Source: JALYLC01 sp035696365 (GTDB taxonomy: Bacteria; Actinomycetota; Thermoleophilia; Gaiellales; JALYLC01). Taken from it: a DNA stretch of 50,377 nucleotides. Of the stretch, positions 9,034-17,445 are shown one piece after another; position 1 is the stretch's first letter, and every line of letters starts with the position of its first letter. The DNA is taken from assembly GCA_035696365.1 (NCBI GenBank), contig DASRQS010000049.1, positions 1 through 50,377 on the forward strand, in the 5' to 3' direction. Position numbers and translations under genes: made by a program. Below the pieces are notes generated by a model, which saw nothing but the letters and a program-made list of their open reading frames with translations, did not search any database and was not told the origin of the DNA.

Positions 9034-12000
9034 CCGCCGAAAAGGTCGAAATCGCCCGCGAGGACGCGATCCAGGCGCCCCGTCCGGTAGCCATGCACGC
9101 TGTCGCGCACGAGCGGCGTCGGCCGCGGCCGGTAGCGGCGCACCGCGCTCGGCGCAGGTCGCGTCAGCGCGAGCGCGGACAGGGCAGCCGCGTCCGAGGA
9201 GGCGGCACCGGGGCGGGGCTCGCAGGGGACGACCTCGACGAGGCAGCTGACGCGATCCACCAGCCGGCTGCCTTCGTCCCGCGGCGAGATCGACTCCAGC
9301 ACGTGCAGACCGCTCTCCCGCAGCAGCAGCTCGCCGACGCCGAGGCCCGAGACGGAGTACAGGCGGCCCTGCCCGATGCGCTCGATCTGCATGCCGCGCG
9401 CCACGGCCCAGGCTTCGTACATGGCGACGATCCGGTCTGCCCAGTCGTGGCTCGCGCTATCTGCGGCGTCGCCCGTGGGCGTGACGCGCAGGTAGACATC
9501 GCCCGGCGCGTCGTGCGCCAGTCCGTCGATCGCGGCGTGCAGCACGAGCAGCCGGAGCGCCAGCCGCGCAACGAGATTCCCGCTTCCCGGCTCCGTGACC
9601 CCGTTCGCCTGATTCGCGAGACGGTTGCCGAGATGCCGCGCCGTGGCCGACGCGGCCTGCAGGCGCTCGATGTACTCCACCTCCGCGAGTGTGGAGAAGC
9701 GGCGGTCGTCCTCCCAGAAGCCCTCGCGCTCGATCGCCGCCAGCGCCCGCTGCTTGCGCTGCTCCATGCCGCCGGCGATGGTCTCGTCGACGGCATCCAG
9801 ATCCGCCAACAGCAGCCGCACCTGCTGCCGGCCGGCACGACCGGTCAGTGCCAGCGCACGCAGGTCGAGCGTCGCGCCGTCGTCCGCGCCACCGGGCTCG
9901 ACGCTCGCGAGGGCCGTTTCGCCGTTCGCCTCGAGGTCGACGAACGAGACGGTGATGCCCTTGCCGGCGGGACGCGAGACGAACAGGAACTGATCGCCAC
10001 GAGGGGCGGTCTGCTCGACGATCGCCTCTGCGATCGGCACCAGCAGGCAGCGCTCCACCGCGCGCTTGAGCGGCCGCGCGCCGAGTGCCGGCGTGAATCC
10101 CTGCTCGATGATGAACTCGGAGGCGTCCTCGTCCAGCTCGACGGCCCAGGGCCGCGCTCGCAGCCCGCGCCGCTCGAGTACCTCGCGCAGCTCCTTCTGC
10201 AGCAGCGCCCGCATCTGCTCGCGCTCGAACGGCCGGAACACCAGGACCCGGTCGATGCGGTTGAGGAACTCCGGCCGGAACGAGCGGCGCACCGCCTGCT
10301 CGACGCGATCCGACCGGAAGCCCTCGGAACGGTCGAATCCGATCGGGCTTCCCGTCGCGATCGCCGAGCCGATGTTCGAGGTGAGCAGGAAGACGCAACG
10401 CCGGAAGTCGACGCTGCGGCCGTGGATGTCGGTCAGGCGGCCGTCGTCGAAGACCTGCAGGAAGAGATCCCAGATGTTCTCGGCCGCCTTCTCGAACTCG
10501 TCCAGCAGCACGACCGAGAACGGGTCCTTGCGCACCGCGGCGATCAGCGGCGAGCCGGCGCGATCGATGTTGGTGTCGGCGAGCAGTCGCTCCAGCGAGC
10601 TTGCCGTCTGGTACTCGCTCATGTCGATGCGCACCAGGCGGGACGCCGACCCGAACATGAATTCGGCGAGCGCCTTGGCCAGCTCCGTCTTGCCCGTGCC
10701 CGTCGGGCCCACGAGCAGCAACACCCCGAGGGGGCGCGAAGGGTCGTTGAGCCCCGCGCGCGCGATGGCGATGCGCTCGACGACGGCCGTGACGGCCTCG
10801 CTCTGGCCCAGGATGCGCTCCTCGAAGAACGCGTGCACCTCGGCCAGCGGCAGGGGGATCGTCGGGTCCAGCATCGCCAGCGGCAGCCCCGAGGTGGCGG
10901 CGAGCGTGGTGAGGACATCCATGCTCGTGATCTCGCGCCGGCCCTCCTCGACCACCTCTCCACTGGCCGCGCCGATCAGCTTGAGCGTGCTGCCGGGAGC
11001 TGCGATCCCTGGCAAGAACTGCAGTGCGAGCTCATGCGCCTCGACCAGCGTGGTTCGCTGCGCGACGGCTCCGAGCTCACGCGTCGCGAGGGCGTCCTCG
11101 ACCACGGAGATCGACTCGCCCTCGTCGAGCGGACGCACGCGCACGATGTCGAAGGCGCTCGCGATGCGTGGCCGCGCAGCAGTCAGTTGCTCGAGCTCGC
11201 CGGGCCCGACCTCTCCGACCATGCAGATCTCGCCACTCTCGATGTGTGGCAGCAGCGCATCGAGCAATCCCTGCGGGCTCTGGGTGTGCTGGCCGGCGTA
11301 GAGCGCCTCGTGCAGCTGTGGCATGACCCACACGACGTTGCGGTCGCGCAGCCGCCGGACCATGTCCTGAGCGCGCCCCTCCAGCTGGCCGACGTACGAC
11401 GCGCCGGCGTTGATGCGGGAGGCCGTCGCCTCGAGCACCACGAGCTTGCGGCCCACCTGGTCCAGCGCGGCGCGCAGGAGCGCGCTCTTGCCGACGCCGT
11501 GCTCGCCGACGATCAGGAGGGAACGCGGCGGGTCGTGGCGGAGCGCATCGAGCATCGCCTCGACGCACTCGGCGCGATCGCCGACCAGCAGCGCCTCGGG
11601 CCGGTTGAACGGCGCCTCCCAGAGCCTGCCGATGGAGCGCAGGAAGTCGATGTCGATCGCGGACGCGCGCCAGGTCTCGAAGATGGCGCGAGCATCGGTG
11701 CCGACCCGGGCCTCGTAGTCCTTGAGGAACTTGGCAACCGAGTCGAGTAGGTCGGCTGAGACGTGCTCGCTGAACGTCTGCTCCGTGATCTCCTCGCTCT
11801 GGCGGCGCGCGGCGACGAACTCGGCGAGCTCGTGCCGGTCGATGCCGGCGTCGACGAGCGACAGGACGCGGCCGATCACGGGACGGTCGGCATGGGCGAG
11901 TAGCACCCCGTAGACGAATGGCTCGACGTTCACGTTGACGTGGCTCAGCGCGTTGAGCGCCCACTCGGTGAGGCGGTCGGGGACGCTCGAGCGCAGGCGC

Positions 12001-12359
12001 AGGGCGGCCAGTCCGATGGCGACCTCGAACACGCTCTGCTCCGAGCGCGCGAGATCCCAGCTGGCGGACGTCGGAACATCGGGCCGCGCGAGGGTATCCA
12101 CGACTGCGACGACGCGGGCATCTTCCAGCAGCGCGGCGTCCAGGTGCTTGCCTTCGCGGACGAGTGCGGCGGCGAGCTGGCGTGCTTCGGCGGCGGGGTC
12201 GCCTTGTGTTGTCCGGGTCGCGTCTGGCTCCTGAGGGGGAGAGCTCGGCGGCGCATTGGGCCGCGAACCCGGCTTCAGCCCTGGGAAGTAGCGCGCGCCG
12301 ACGACGAGCCCCGCGGCGAGCGCCAGCACGGCGAGGGCAACCTGCCCGGCCACCCCCAC
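9030..12359 (-). CDS. Membrane-anchored double AAA+ (Clp/ClpB-type) ATPase fused to an RF2-like domain lacking the GGQ domain
   Basis: This 1109-aa protein has an N-terminal hydrophobic helix (about residues 3-25). A helical region with an alpha-solenoid look follows (about 60-250). The first AAA+ module has Walker A GEHGVGKS near 285-292, but its Walker B position reads VWVMPQLHEAL, without the usual Asp-Glu. The second AAA+ module has Walker A GPTGTGKT near 550, Walker B VVLLDEFEKA near 615, sensor-1 LLTSNIGS near 657, an arginine-finger segment RPEFLNRIDRV near 695, and a ClpB-type small domain with GARPLKRAVERC. From about residue 828 the sequence follows release factor RF2: an N-terminal helical part (GFWEDDRR), the PCRF part (SHDWADRIVAMYEAWAVARG, then GLHVLESISPRDEGSR) and the RF2 C-terminus (VRDSVHGYRTG..LDRVLAGDFD). 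The GGQ peptidyl-hydrolase domain is absent, and the SPF codon-reading tripeptide position reads SPR. It could bind ribosomes and remodel them or attached proteins; that is inference. GTG start, no visible ribosome binding site; an in-frame stop lies at 12369-12371. Confidence 0.88.
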   Translation of the reverse strand: MGVAGQVALAVLALAAGLVVGARYFPGLKPGSRPNAPPSSPPQEPDATRTTQGDPAAEARQLAAALVREGKHLDAALLEDARVVAVVDTLARPDVPTSASWDLARSEQSVFEVAIGLAALRLRSSVPDRLTEWALNALSHVNVNVEPFVYGVLLAHADRPVIGRVLSLVDAGIDRHELAEFVAARRQSEEITEQTFSEHVSADLLDSVAKFLKDYEARVGTDARAIFETWRASAIDIDFLRSIGRLWEAPFNRPEALLVGDRAECVEAMLDALRHDPPRSLLIVGEHGVGKSALLRAALDQVGRKLVVLEATASRINAGASYVGQLEGRAQDMVRRLRDRNVVWVMPQLHEALYAGQHTQSPQGLLDALLPHIESGEICMVGEVGPGELEQLTAARPRIASAFDIVRVRPLDEGESISVVEDALATRELGAVAQRTTLVEAHELALQFLPGIAAPGSTLKLIGAASGEVVEEGRREITSMDVLTTLAATSGLPLAMLDPTIPLPLAEVHAFFEERILGQSEAVTAVVERIAIARAGLNDPSRPLGVLLLVGPTGTGKTELAKALAEFMFGSASRLVRIDMSEYQTASSLERLLADTNIDRAGSPLIAAVRKDPFSVVLLDEFEKAAENIWDLFLQVFDDGRLTDIHGRSVDFRRCVFLLTSNIGSAIATGSPIGFDRSEGFRSDRVEQAVRRSFRPEFLNRIDRVLVFRPFEREQMRALLQKELREVLERRGLRARPWAVELDEDASEFIIEQGFTPALGARPLKRAVERCLLVPIAEAIVEQTAPRGDQFLFVSRPAGKGITVSFVDLEANGETALASVEPGGADDGATLDLRALALTGRAGRQQVRLLLADLDAVDETIAGGMEQRKQRALAAIEREGFWEDDRRFSTLAEVEYIERLQAASATARHLGNRLANQANGVTEPGSGNLVARLALRLLVLHAAIDGLAHDAPGDVYLRVTPTGDAADSASHDWADRIVAMYEAWAVARGMQIERIGQGRLYSVSGLGVGELLLRESGLHVLESISPRDEGSRLVDRVSCLVEVVPCEPRPGAASSDAAALSALALTRPAPSAVRRYRPRPTPLVRDSVHGYRTGRLDRVLAGDFDLFGG

Positions 12360-12552
12360 TAGTTTCGCTCAGCCATCTGTGGCCGCGTCATCGGTGGAGT
12401 CTCGCGGACGGCACAAGCAGCCGCAAGGCCCGTGATAAGGCTCGTTAGCGGCCGGAGACTGCATCTAAGCGCGTCGCCGCATTCGTGGCAGAAGTTGCGT
12501 ATCCCGGCCTACGAGTGCAATGATCGGCACAAGCTGGGGCGGGAGTGAGCGG
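12360..12552. promoter_or_regulatory. Divergent intergenic region with a possible promoter for the exported polyproline protein
   Basis: This spacer separates the AAA+-RF2 gene (leftward) from the exported protein gene (rightward). A TTGCGT box (12495-12500) and an AATGAT box (12519-12524), 18 bases apart, could form a weak promoter on the plus strand. It would start transcription near 12531. That favours the ATG at 12553 (preceded by GGGAG) over the upstream ATG at 12520. I saw no convincing promoter for the AAA+-RF2 gene. Confidence 0.25.
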
Positions 12553-13980
12553 ATGTCGGGTTTCCGAGTTCCGAGTGCACGACGGCCGATGCGGCGAGTG
12601 CTGCGGGCAGTCGCGGCCGTCCTTGCCGTGAGCTTGCTGGCTGTGGGCCTGCACGCGTCGCGCACCGGCGTCGCACGCGGTGCCGCGCCCGCGCCGGTGG
12701 CCCTGGAGCTCTGGCCGGCGGGTCAAGGGCGGATCGACGTGGCACAGAACGGTGCACCGATTGGCTCGTGCGACTTCCTGTTCCTGCTCGACCATGAGGC
12801 TCCGTGCCAGGTGACCGCAGCGGCAGGCTCGCCAGTGACTGTCACCGCGAGTGTAGTCCCGAGCGACCTCGTCACATGGACCACGTATGCAACCCAAATG
12901 CCCGACTTTCCTGTCCCGCCGACCTACCCCGTCCAGCCCGCCTTTGTGCGCTGGACGGTGTCCGGATGCGACAGAACGCTGACCTGCACATTCACGCCGG
13001 AAGGCGACGTCGAATGGGTTGGTGCGGTATTTACGCCACTGCAACTTCAGGTGGAGCTCGCAGGGGTCGGAGTTGCGGCCGGCACTTCTGTCGTCGGCGC
13101 ACAACTCCCCGGCGGCGCCCTCGACACGAATCTCAAATGCCCGAACCCGCCCGACCCCCTCGGACTTTCCGGGGATACCACCTGTCACGGGCTGTTTCCG
13201 GCGGACTCGGCAGTGACGCTCGTAGCGTCGCCCGCCGGAAACGTGTGGGCTCCCGGGTGCGAACCCGATGGTGGAAATCCGGCGAGCGCGCGGTGCACGG
13301 TGACAATGAACAACCTTCGGACGTTCGCCTCCGTCGGGTTTGGCGATCAGAGTGATCCCGCCAACGTGCCGCCCGACTTTCCGTTCAAGATCAATCCCCA
13401 CCTCCGTATTCTCGTGGGTGGTTCAGGGCACGGACATGTGACCGGAAGCGGATTCGACTGCACCTCGCGCTGCGACAGTGACCCCGACCCGGATTACCAG
13501 CAACGCATCACGCTCCAGGCCACAGCGGACGCGGGGTCGCGTTTCGTGCGCTGGCAAGGCGTCTGCTCGGCCGACCCCAACTGCACCTTCAGCGCGGGAT
13601 CCGCGACAGTCGTACAGGCCGTGTTCGATGTCCCGACCCAGCCGCCGCCACCGCCGCCACCGCCACCACCGCCTCCGCCGCCACCTCCTCAACGGCCGAA
13701 GATCGTCGCCAAGCTCGGCAAGGTCAGCCTGAAGCACCACGCCGGCCGGCGAGTACTGCAGTGTCCGATCACAGTCGATCGCGCCGCGCGCGCGACCGTC
13801 CGGCTCTCGCGGCGTGGCCGCACAGCCATCTCACGCCGCGTAACACTCCTCCGAGGGCGCAACCTGGTGCAAGTGGGGCTCCCCAAGTCGTTCAAGCGGG
13901 GGCGTTTCCAGCTCGGCATCCGCATCGTCGCGGGTGACCAGGTGCGCACGCTCGCGAAATCCATCTCGATCGGGCGGTGA
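12553..13980 (+). CDS. Exported protein with cysteine-bearing repeats, polyproline linker and C-terminal beta domain
   Basis: The 475-aa product has a typical signal peptide (PMRRVLRAVAAVLAVSLLAVGLHA, with alanine-rich cleavage options near residue 40). The mature part contains cysteine-containing units of the kind seen in InlB B-repeat/bacterial beta-grasp surface proteins: HGHVTGSGFDCTSRC, then AGSRFVRWQGVCSADPNCTF. A run of about 16 prolines (encoded near 13641-13690) links this to a basic C-terminal domain of about 90 residues (KARATVRLSRRGR type), a beta-sandwich common at the ends of actinobacterial secreted proteins. I chose the ATG at 12553 because GGGAG lies 8 bases upstream; the ATG at 12520 lacks this. 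The stop overlaps the GTG of the next gene (GTGA). Confidence 0.75.
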   Translation: MSGFRVPSARRPMRRVLRAVAAVLAVSLLAVGLHASRTGVARGAAPAPVALELWPAGQGRIDVAQNGAPIGSCDFLFLLDHEAPCQVTAAAGSPVTVTASVVPSDLVTWTTYATQMPDFPVPPTYPVQPAFVRWTVSGCDRTLTCTFTPEGDVEWVGAVFTPLQLQVELAGVGVAAGTSVVGAQLPGGALDTNLKCPNPPDPLGLSGDTTCHGLFPADSAVTLVASPAGNVWAPGCEPDGGNPASARCTVTMNNLRTFASVGFGDQSDPANVPPDFPFKINPHLRILVGGSGHGHVTGSGFDCTSRCDSDPDPDYQQRITLQATADAGSRFVRWQGVCSADPNCTFSAGSATVVQAVFDVPTQPPPPPPPPPPPPPPPPQRPKIVAKLGKVSLKHHAGRRVLQCPITVDRAARATVRLSRRGRTAISRRVTLLRGRNLVQVGLPKSFKRGRFQLGIRIVAGDQVRTLAKSISIGR

Positions 13981-14636
13981 CCGAGGTGGCGCCCAGGCGG
14001 CCGCCGCAGAAACCCGCGGCGGCAGCGGAGCATCCGGCGGCGGAGGCACCGCGCGGCGACGGGCGCGTCATGCGAATTGCGAAGCAGGCCAGCATCATCC
14101 TCGGCCTGGTGACCGGCATCGTCGGGCTGATCTTCCTGCTGTTCCCGGGTCTGCGCCCCGGCCAGGACTCCGGCGGCGCCACGAGCCAGTCGGCGAGCAT
14201 GAGCGGCATCGTGACGAACGGCCGTACGACCCAAGGACAGTTCCTCGACTATTCCGACCGCTCGAAACTGGGCTACACCAAGGATCAGCTCGCACTGCCT
14301 GGCGCGTCGGCGTTCGTCAACGTGCGCCTCGTCGGGTACCGCGGCAAGACCCTCACGTTCGAGCGCCAGGTCGTCGACTCCAACGGCGACGTCCTACCCG
14401 GCACGGCCCGCGACTTCAAGGTCACACCGCCGCTCCAGGACGTCACGCATCCCTGGTTCGACTGGATACCCTTACCGCCTGGCACTGGCTCCTACGCGAT
14501 GGTGATCAAGGTCATGGACGTGGACGGGAAATCCGCCATCACGTGCGCCGAGAGCGACGCGTTCGGCGGTTTGGCCGGATTCCCGCCCGGCGGCGCAGAC
14601 GCGGCGAAGCCTCCGAAACTGTGCGCGGGCGGATAG
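13977..14636 (+). CDS. Single-pass membrane protein with an extracytoplasmic domain
   Basis: This 219-aa protein begins with a proline/alanine-rich, charged cytoplasmic tail of about 35 residues. One strong transmembrane helix follows (ASIILGLVTGIVGLIFLLF, about 38-57), then an outside domain of about 160 residues with beta character (FVNVRLVGYRGKTLTFERQV). Two cysteines near the end (ITCAES and LCAGG) could form a disulfide. The GTG start overlaps the stop of the upstream exported protein, so the pair is probably co-expressed and may interact at the cell surface. I do not recognise the family. It ends 22 bases before the convergent phosphoesterase gene. Confidence 0.7.
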   Translation: MTEVAPRRPPQKPAAAAEHPAAEAPRGDGRVMRIAKQASIILGLVTGIVGLIFLLFPGLRPGQDSGGATSQSASMSGIVTNGRTTQGQFLDYSDRSKLGYTKDQLALPGASAFVNVRLVGYRGKTLTFERQVVDSNGDVLPGTARDFKVTPPLQDVTHPWFDWIPLPPGTGSYAMVIKVMDVDGKSAITCAESDAFGGLAGFPPGGADAAKPPKLCAGG

Positions 14637-14658
14637 GAATCCGGGCCGCGCCTGAAGT

Positions 14659-16140
14659 CTATGGTCGGCCCGCAGGCAGGCCGAGCGCGCGCATTGTCAG
14701 TGCGAACGCTGCGAAGTTCCGCTGAAATTCGTGCATCGCCAGCGGGTGGCCGGCGCCGTCGGACGCGATTGCCAGGCCTGCTGCCTGGCCCGCGTGAGCC
14801 TGACGGGACTCAAGGCGCCATGCGTCGAGCTTGGTGTGCAGGTCGCCATGATCAGGTATGTCGTTGCGCGGAGCGTCCCCGAGCACGGCGCCCAGATGGT
14901 TCGCCGCAGCCACCCGCGGTCCCAAGGCGGCGACTGCCTTGGCGGGATTGTCGGCGAACCTCAGGAGGATGGTCTTGATCAACGTGGTGTGGTCGAACAG
15001 GACCTTCGACACGCCCTTCTTGACGCGCGGCCCGATAACCAGGGCCGGCACGCGCACACCGTAGGTCTTGTACTTGCCGTCGCTGACCTTCGGCGGCGGG
15101 ACGTGATCGTAGAAGCCGCCGTGCTCGTCGTAGGTGATGACGAGCAGTGTGTCCTTCCACGCGGGGCTGTTCACGAGCGCGCTGTAGAGGTCCAGCACGA
15201 GGGCCTGACCGGCGCGCACATCTGCAGGCGGATGGTCGTCGTTGGAGTTGGAGTCGAAGGTGCGCAGGTTGATGAAGTTCGGATCGATCCAGGAGACGTC
15301 GCGCAACTTCCCCTGGACCGCGTCGTCGAGGAAGCTGTCCTCGACCAGGATCGGGAAGTCGGCTGCCTGCTGGCCGAGGCTGATTCCCTTCTTGTTGAAG
15401 TAGGAGAAGTTGGGTCGGTCGAAGAGCGCGAACTGGCGGTAGTGCTCATCGGCGGCGCGCAGCGTGGCGGGATCATGCGAGTACCAGCGCCACTGGTCAT
15501 CGTGCAACTGGCGGGTGAAGGCCTCGACGTCGTAGATGGGGATGTTCTTGAGTTGCGGCCAGACCGTCGTCCCGGCGAATTGGCCGAAGACCCCGAGCCC
15601 GCTTGCGACGTCGCCTCCGAGGCTCGCGGTGATCGTTTCGGCCTCGTGTCCGGCGAGCGAGTAGAGGCGGTTCGGCCAGGTGTCGCCGGGGACGGAGCTG
15701 TGCCATTTGTCACACACGCAGTAGTTGCGCGCGAGGTGGTCGTAGACCGGGAGGTGGGTGCCGGTGAAATAGCCCATGACGAGGCCGCGATCTTTGGCCG
15801 ACGGTTTTTTCTTGGCGATGAAGTTCTTGACGAACCCGCCGTTGCCACCGGCCAGCTGTTCGGCCACGCAGTCCGGGGCGTGGCAGGGGTCGAGGCTCTC
15901 CTCGAGCGGTTGGCCTGGCTTGTGGAAAGCGGTGCGGTCGGCAGGGAACTCGAAGACGGGATAGTCCTTGCCCTTCGCGTCCTTGTTGGACTCGTTCCCT
16001 TTCAGCCCGTCGACCTCCGGCATGGGCCCGCCCGGCAGGCTGAGATACCCGAGCATGTGATCGAACGAGCGGTTCTCCATCATCAGGACCACGACGTGCT
16101 TGATGCTCTTCAGGCGGCGTAGATCATCCTTGGCAGACAT
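14659..16140 (-). CDS. AcpA/phospholipase C-like phosphoesterase family protein
   Basis: The 493-aa product matches the phosphoesterase family that includes bacterial phospholipase C and acid phosphatase AcpA. Seen motifs are HVVVLMMENRSFDHMLGYL at the N-terminus (metal-binding Glu-Asn), HSSVPGDTWPNRLYSLAG (the expected nucleophile Ser/Thr region), and LLVITYDEHGGFYDHVPPP with the Asp-Glu-His-Gly-Gly metal cluster. Family members hydrolyse phosphomonoesters or phospholipids. Most are exported by the Tat route, but no signal peptide is visible here. The start at 16140 has a strong GAGGAGAG site 5 bases upstream; a longer frame to 16218 lacks this and its extra residues look non-coding. It lies 46 bases downstream of the 3-TM protein gene, probably in the same operon. 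Confidence 0.9.
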   Translation of the reverse strand: MSAKDDLRRLKSIKHVVVLMMENRSFDHMLGYLSLPGGPMPEVDGLKGNESNKDAKGKDYPVFEFPADRTAFHKPGQPLEESLDPCHAPDCVAEQLAGGNGGFVKNFIAKKKPSAKDRGLVMGYFTGTHLPVYDHLARNYCVCDKWHSSVPGDTWPNRLYSLAGHEAETITASLGGDVASGLGVFGQFAGTTVWPQLKNIPIYDVEAFTRQLHDDQWRWYSHDPATLRAADEHYRQFALFDRPNFSYFNKKGISLGQQAADFPILVEDSFLDDAVQGKLRDVSWIDPNFINLRTFDSNSNDDHPPADVRAGQALVLDLYSALVNSPAWKDTLLVITYDEHGGFYDHVPPPKVSDGKYKTYGVRVPALVIGPRVKKGVSKVLFDHTTLIKTILLRFADNPAKAVAALGPRVAAANHLGAVLGDAPRNDIPDHGDLHTKLDAWRLESRQAHAGQAAGLAIASDGAGHPLAMHEFQRNFAAFALTMRALGLPAGRP

Positions 16141-16186
16141 TGACTCTCCTCTCGTCGGCCGGCTGCGTGGGATTGTCGGCCCCGCG

Positions 16187-17137
16187 TCAGGTCGCCTCAC
16201 CTGCTTGCGGCTTCTCAACCGCGGCTGGACTCGGCGTCGGTCCCGCGCTCTTGAGGTTGACGAGCTTGCCGAGTAGCTGGAACCAGAAGGGCGCGCCCAG
16301 AAGGAGCGCGAGGGTCGTGATCAGGATCCCGGCGACCTTCGCGGCCCAGGCCTTGAGTCCGCTCGGGAAGGCGCGTGGGTCATGCGTTGCGTTCTTGGCG
16401 GTGCCGTCCCAGCCGATCGGCAGTTTGATGGCGTTGAGCGAGTTCAGGTAGTTGACGGTGTCGGTGATGCTCTGGGTCGAGGGTTGAGCGCTGGATTGCG
16501 CGGAGAAGTGGCCGGCGCTTGCGACCACGGCGCTTCGGACGTTGGGTTGCGCCCAGAGGGTGTCGGCGATCTGGACGGTGTCGATGTTCAGCAGGCAGGC
16601 CGCGCTCAGCCCTATGAGCGCGAGCCAGATCTGGGTGCGGCGTTTGTACCAACCCGAGACGCGCTCCATCGACTCGTCGTACCAGGTCTCGAGTCGGCTA
16701 CGCAGCGCCTTCTCGTTGTGCCCGACTTCCTGGAGGATCGTTGCGACGACGCGCTTTGCGTGGCTCGGCGGCAGCGCTTTGACGATGTCATCGAGTGGTC
16801 TCTTGCCGGTGCCGTCCCCGGGATCGAGGTTGAGCAGCGCGGAGACGAACGTCGACGCCGGCAGATAGGAAGGTCGTCGCTGGCCAGGCCGCGGCAGTGT
16901 CGCCTCTCGCACCAGCGGCTGAATGAGCGGGTGCTGGTAGAAGCTGTCCAGCGACTCCTCCACCTTGGCCGGCGCGTCAGGATCCGTGAGGACGTTGCGC
17001 AACCATTTCTCGAGAAAGCCGGCTCGCCGCGCGAGCAATGCCGCGGCGGCTTCGTTGAGCGATGAGCAGAGCAGGCTCGCCGCGGTGTAGACGAGCGTGA
17101 GGCCGAGCGCCACATCGAGCACCGGCCAGTCGGTCAT
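16187..17137 (-). CDS. Conserved 3-TM membrane protein of unknown function
   Basis: This 316-aa protein has three apparent membrane helices: residues 4-25 (PVLDVALGLTLVYTAASLLC), about 175-195 (IWLALIGLSAACLLNIDTVQ) and about 265-290 (AGILITTLALLLGAPFWFQLL). Between the first two is a soluble region rich in helices that includes KRPLDDIVKALPP. The ending GAPFWFQLLGKLVNLKSAGP is a pattern I have seen in conserved hypothetical membrane proteins of several phyla, but I know no function. Start: ATG at 17137, with CAGGAG 6 bases upstream. The gene precedes the phosphoesterase by 46 bases on the same strand. A 36-base hairpin lies just upstream of its ribosome binding site. Confidence 0.7.
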   Translation of the reverse strand: MTDWPVLDVALGLTLVYTAASLLCSSLNEAAAALLARRAGFLEKWLRNVLTDPDAPAKVEESLDSFYQHPLIQPLVREATLPRPGQRRPSYLPASTFVSALLNLDPGDGTGKRPLDDIVKALPPSHAKRVVATILQEVGHNEKALRSRLETWYDESMERVSGWYKRRTQIWLALIGLSAACLLNIDTVQIADTLWAQPNVRSAVVASAGHFSAQSSAQPSTQSITDTVNYLNSLNAIKLPIGWDGTAKNATHDPRAFPSGLKAWAAKVAGILITTLALLLGAPFWFQLLGKLVNLKSAGPTPSPAAVEKPQAGEAT

Positions 17138-17148
17138 GGCAGGCTCCT

Positions 17149-17184
17149 GATCGTGCATTGCTGATTGCAATGACTCGCACGATC
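17149..17184 (-). promoter_or_regulatory. Hairpin in the 5' region of the 3-TM/phosphoesterase operon
   Basis: An outer stem pairs GATCGTGC (17149-17156) with GCACGATC (17177-17184). An inner inverted repeat pairs CATTGC (17156-17161) with GCAATG (17167-17172). It sits directly upstream of the CAGGAG ribosome binding site of the leftward gene. It could be an operator or an RNA structure controlling translation; the sequence alone cannot tell which. Confidence 0.35.
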
Positions 17185-17445
17185 GTACCGAGAGCCCCGG
17201 ACCTCGCAACCCGGAGCTGGGGATTCCTGCGTGAGGCTGTGTCACCGGCCGGTCGCGCTGGCAGGAATAGATCCCCCTTTCAGGGCTTGGCGGGATTTGA
17301 CAACCGGGGTCTGATGGTTCCAGGCAGTCAAGGACGCGACCGCCGGGACGACATCTTCAGCGCCAGCCGGAAGCCAGCCGGTTGGCCTCGGCCTGTCCGC
17401 GTGTCGCGGCTCGGGAGTGCCCGAATCGCCTACCGGAAGGCTCCC
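17185..17445. other. Non-coding upstream region of the protease gene
   Basis: About 260 bases without a supported gene. A TTGACA box occurs at 17297-17302, but I could not find a convincing -10 box at the right distance. An open frame runs through this region into the protease gene, but its translation looks like random high-GC sequence and lacks a signal-peptide-like start. Confidence 0.4.

Noticed and set aside
7011..11750. A 1579-codon open frame on the plus strand, largely antisense to the AAA+-RF2 gene
   Set aside because: Its translation is arginine/alanine-rich low-complexity sequence without domains, overlapping well-supported genes on both sides; long shadow frames are normal at this GC content.
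3078..12359. Idea that the operon plus AAA+ gene is a contractile injection system
   Set aside because: No sheath, tube, baseplate or spike protein is present, and the AAA+ protein has an RF2-like end instead of injection-system features.
13641..13690. CCG-type microsatellite
   Set aside because: It encodes an in-frame polyproline linker in a supported exported protein, so it is not treated as a separate repeat element.
17297..17302. TTGACA as a promoter for the protease gene
   Set aside because: A perfect -35 box, but no acceptable -10 box 16-18 bases downstream, so it is not listed as a promoter.
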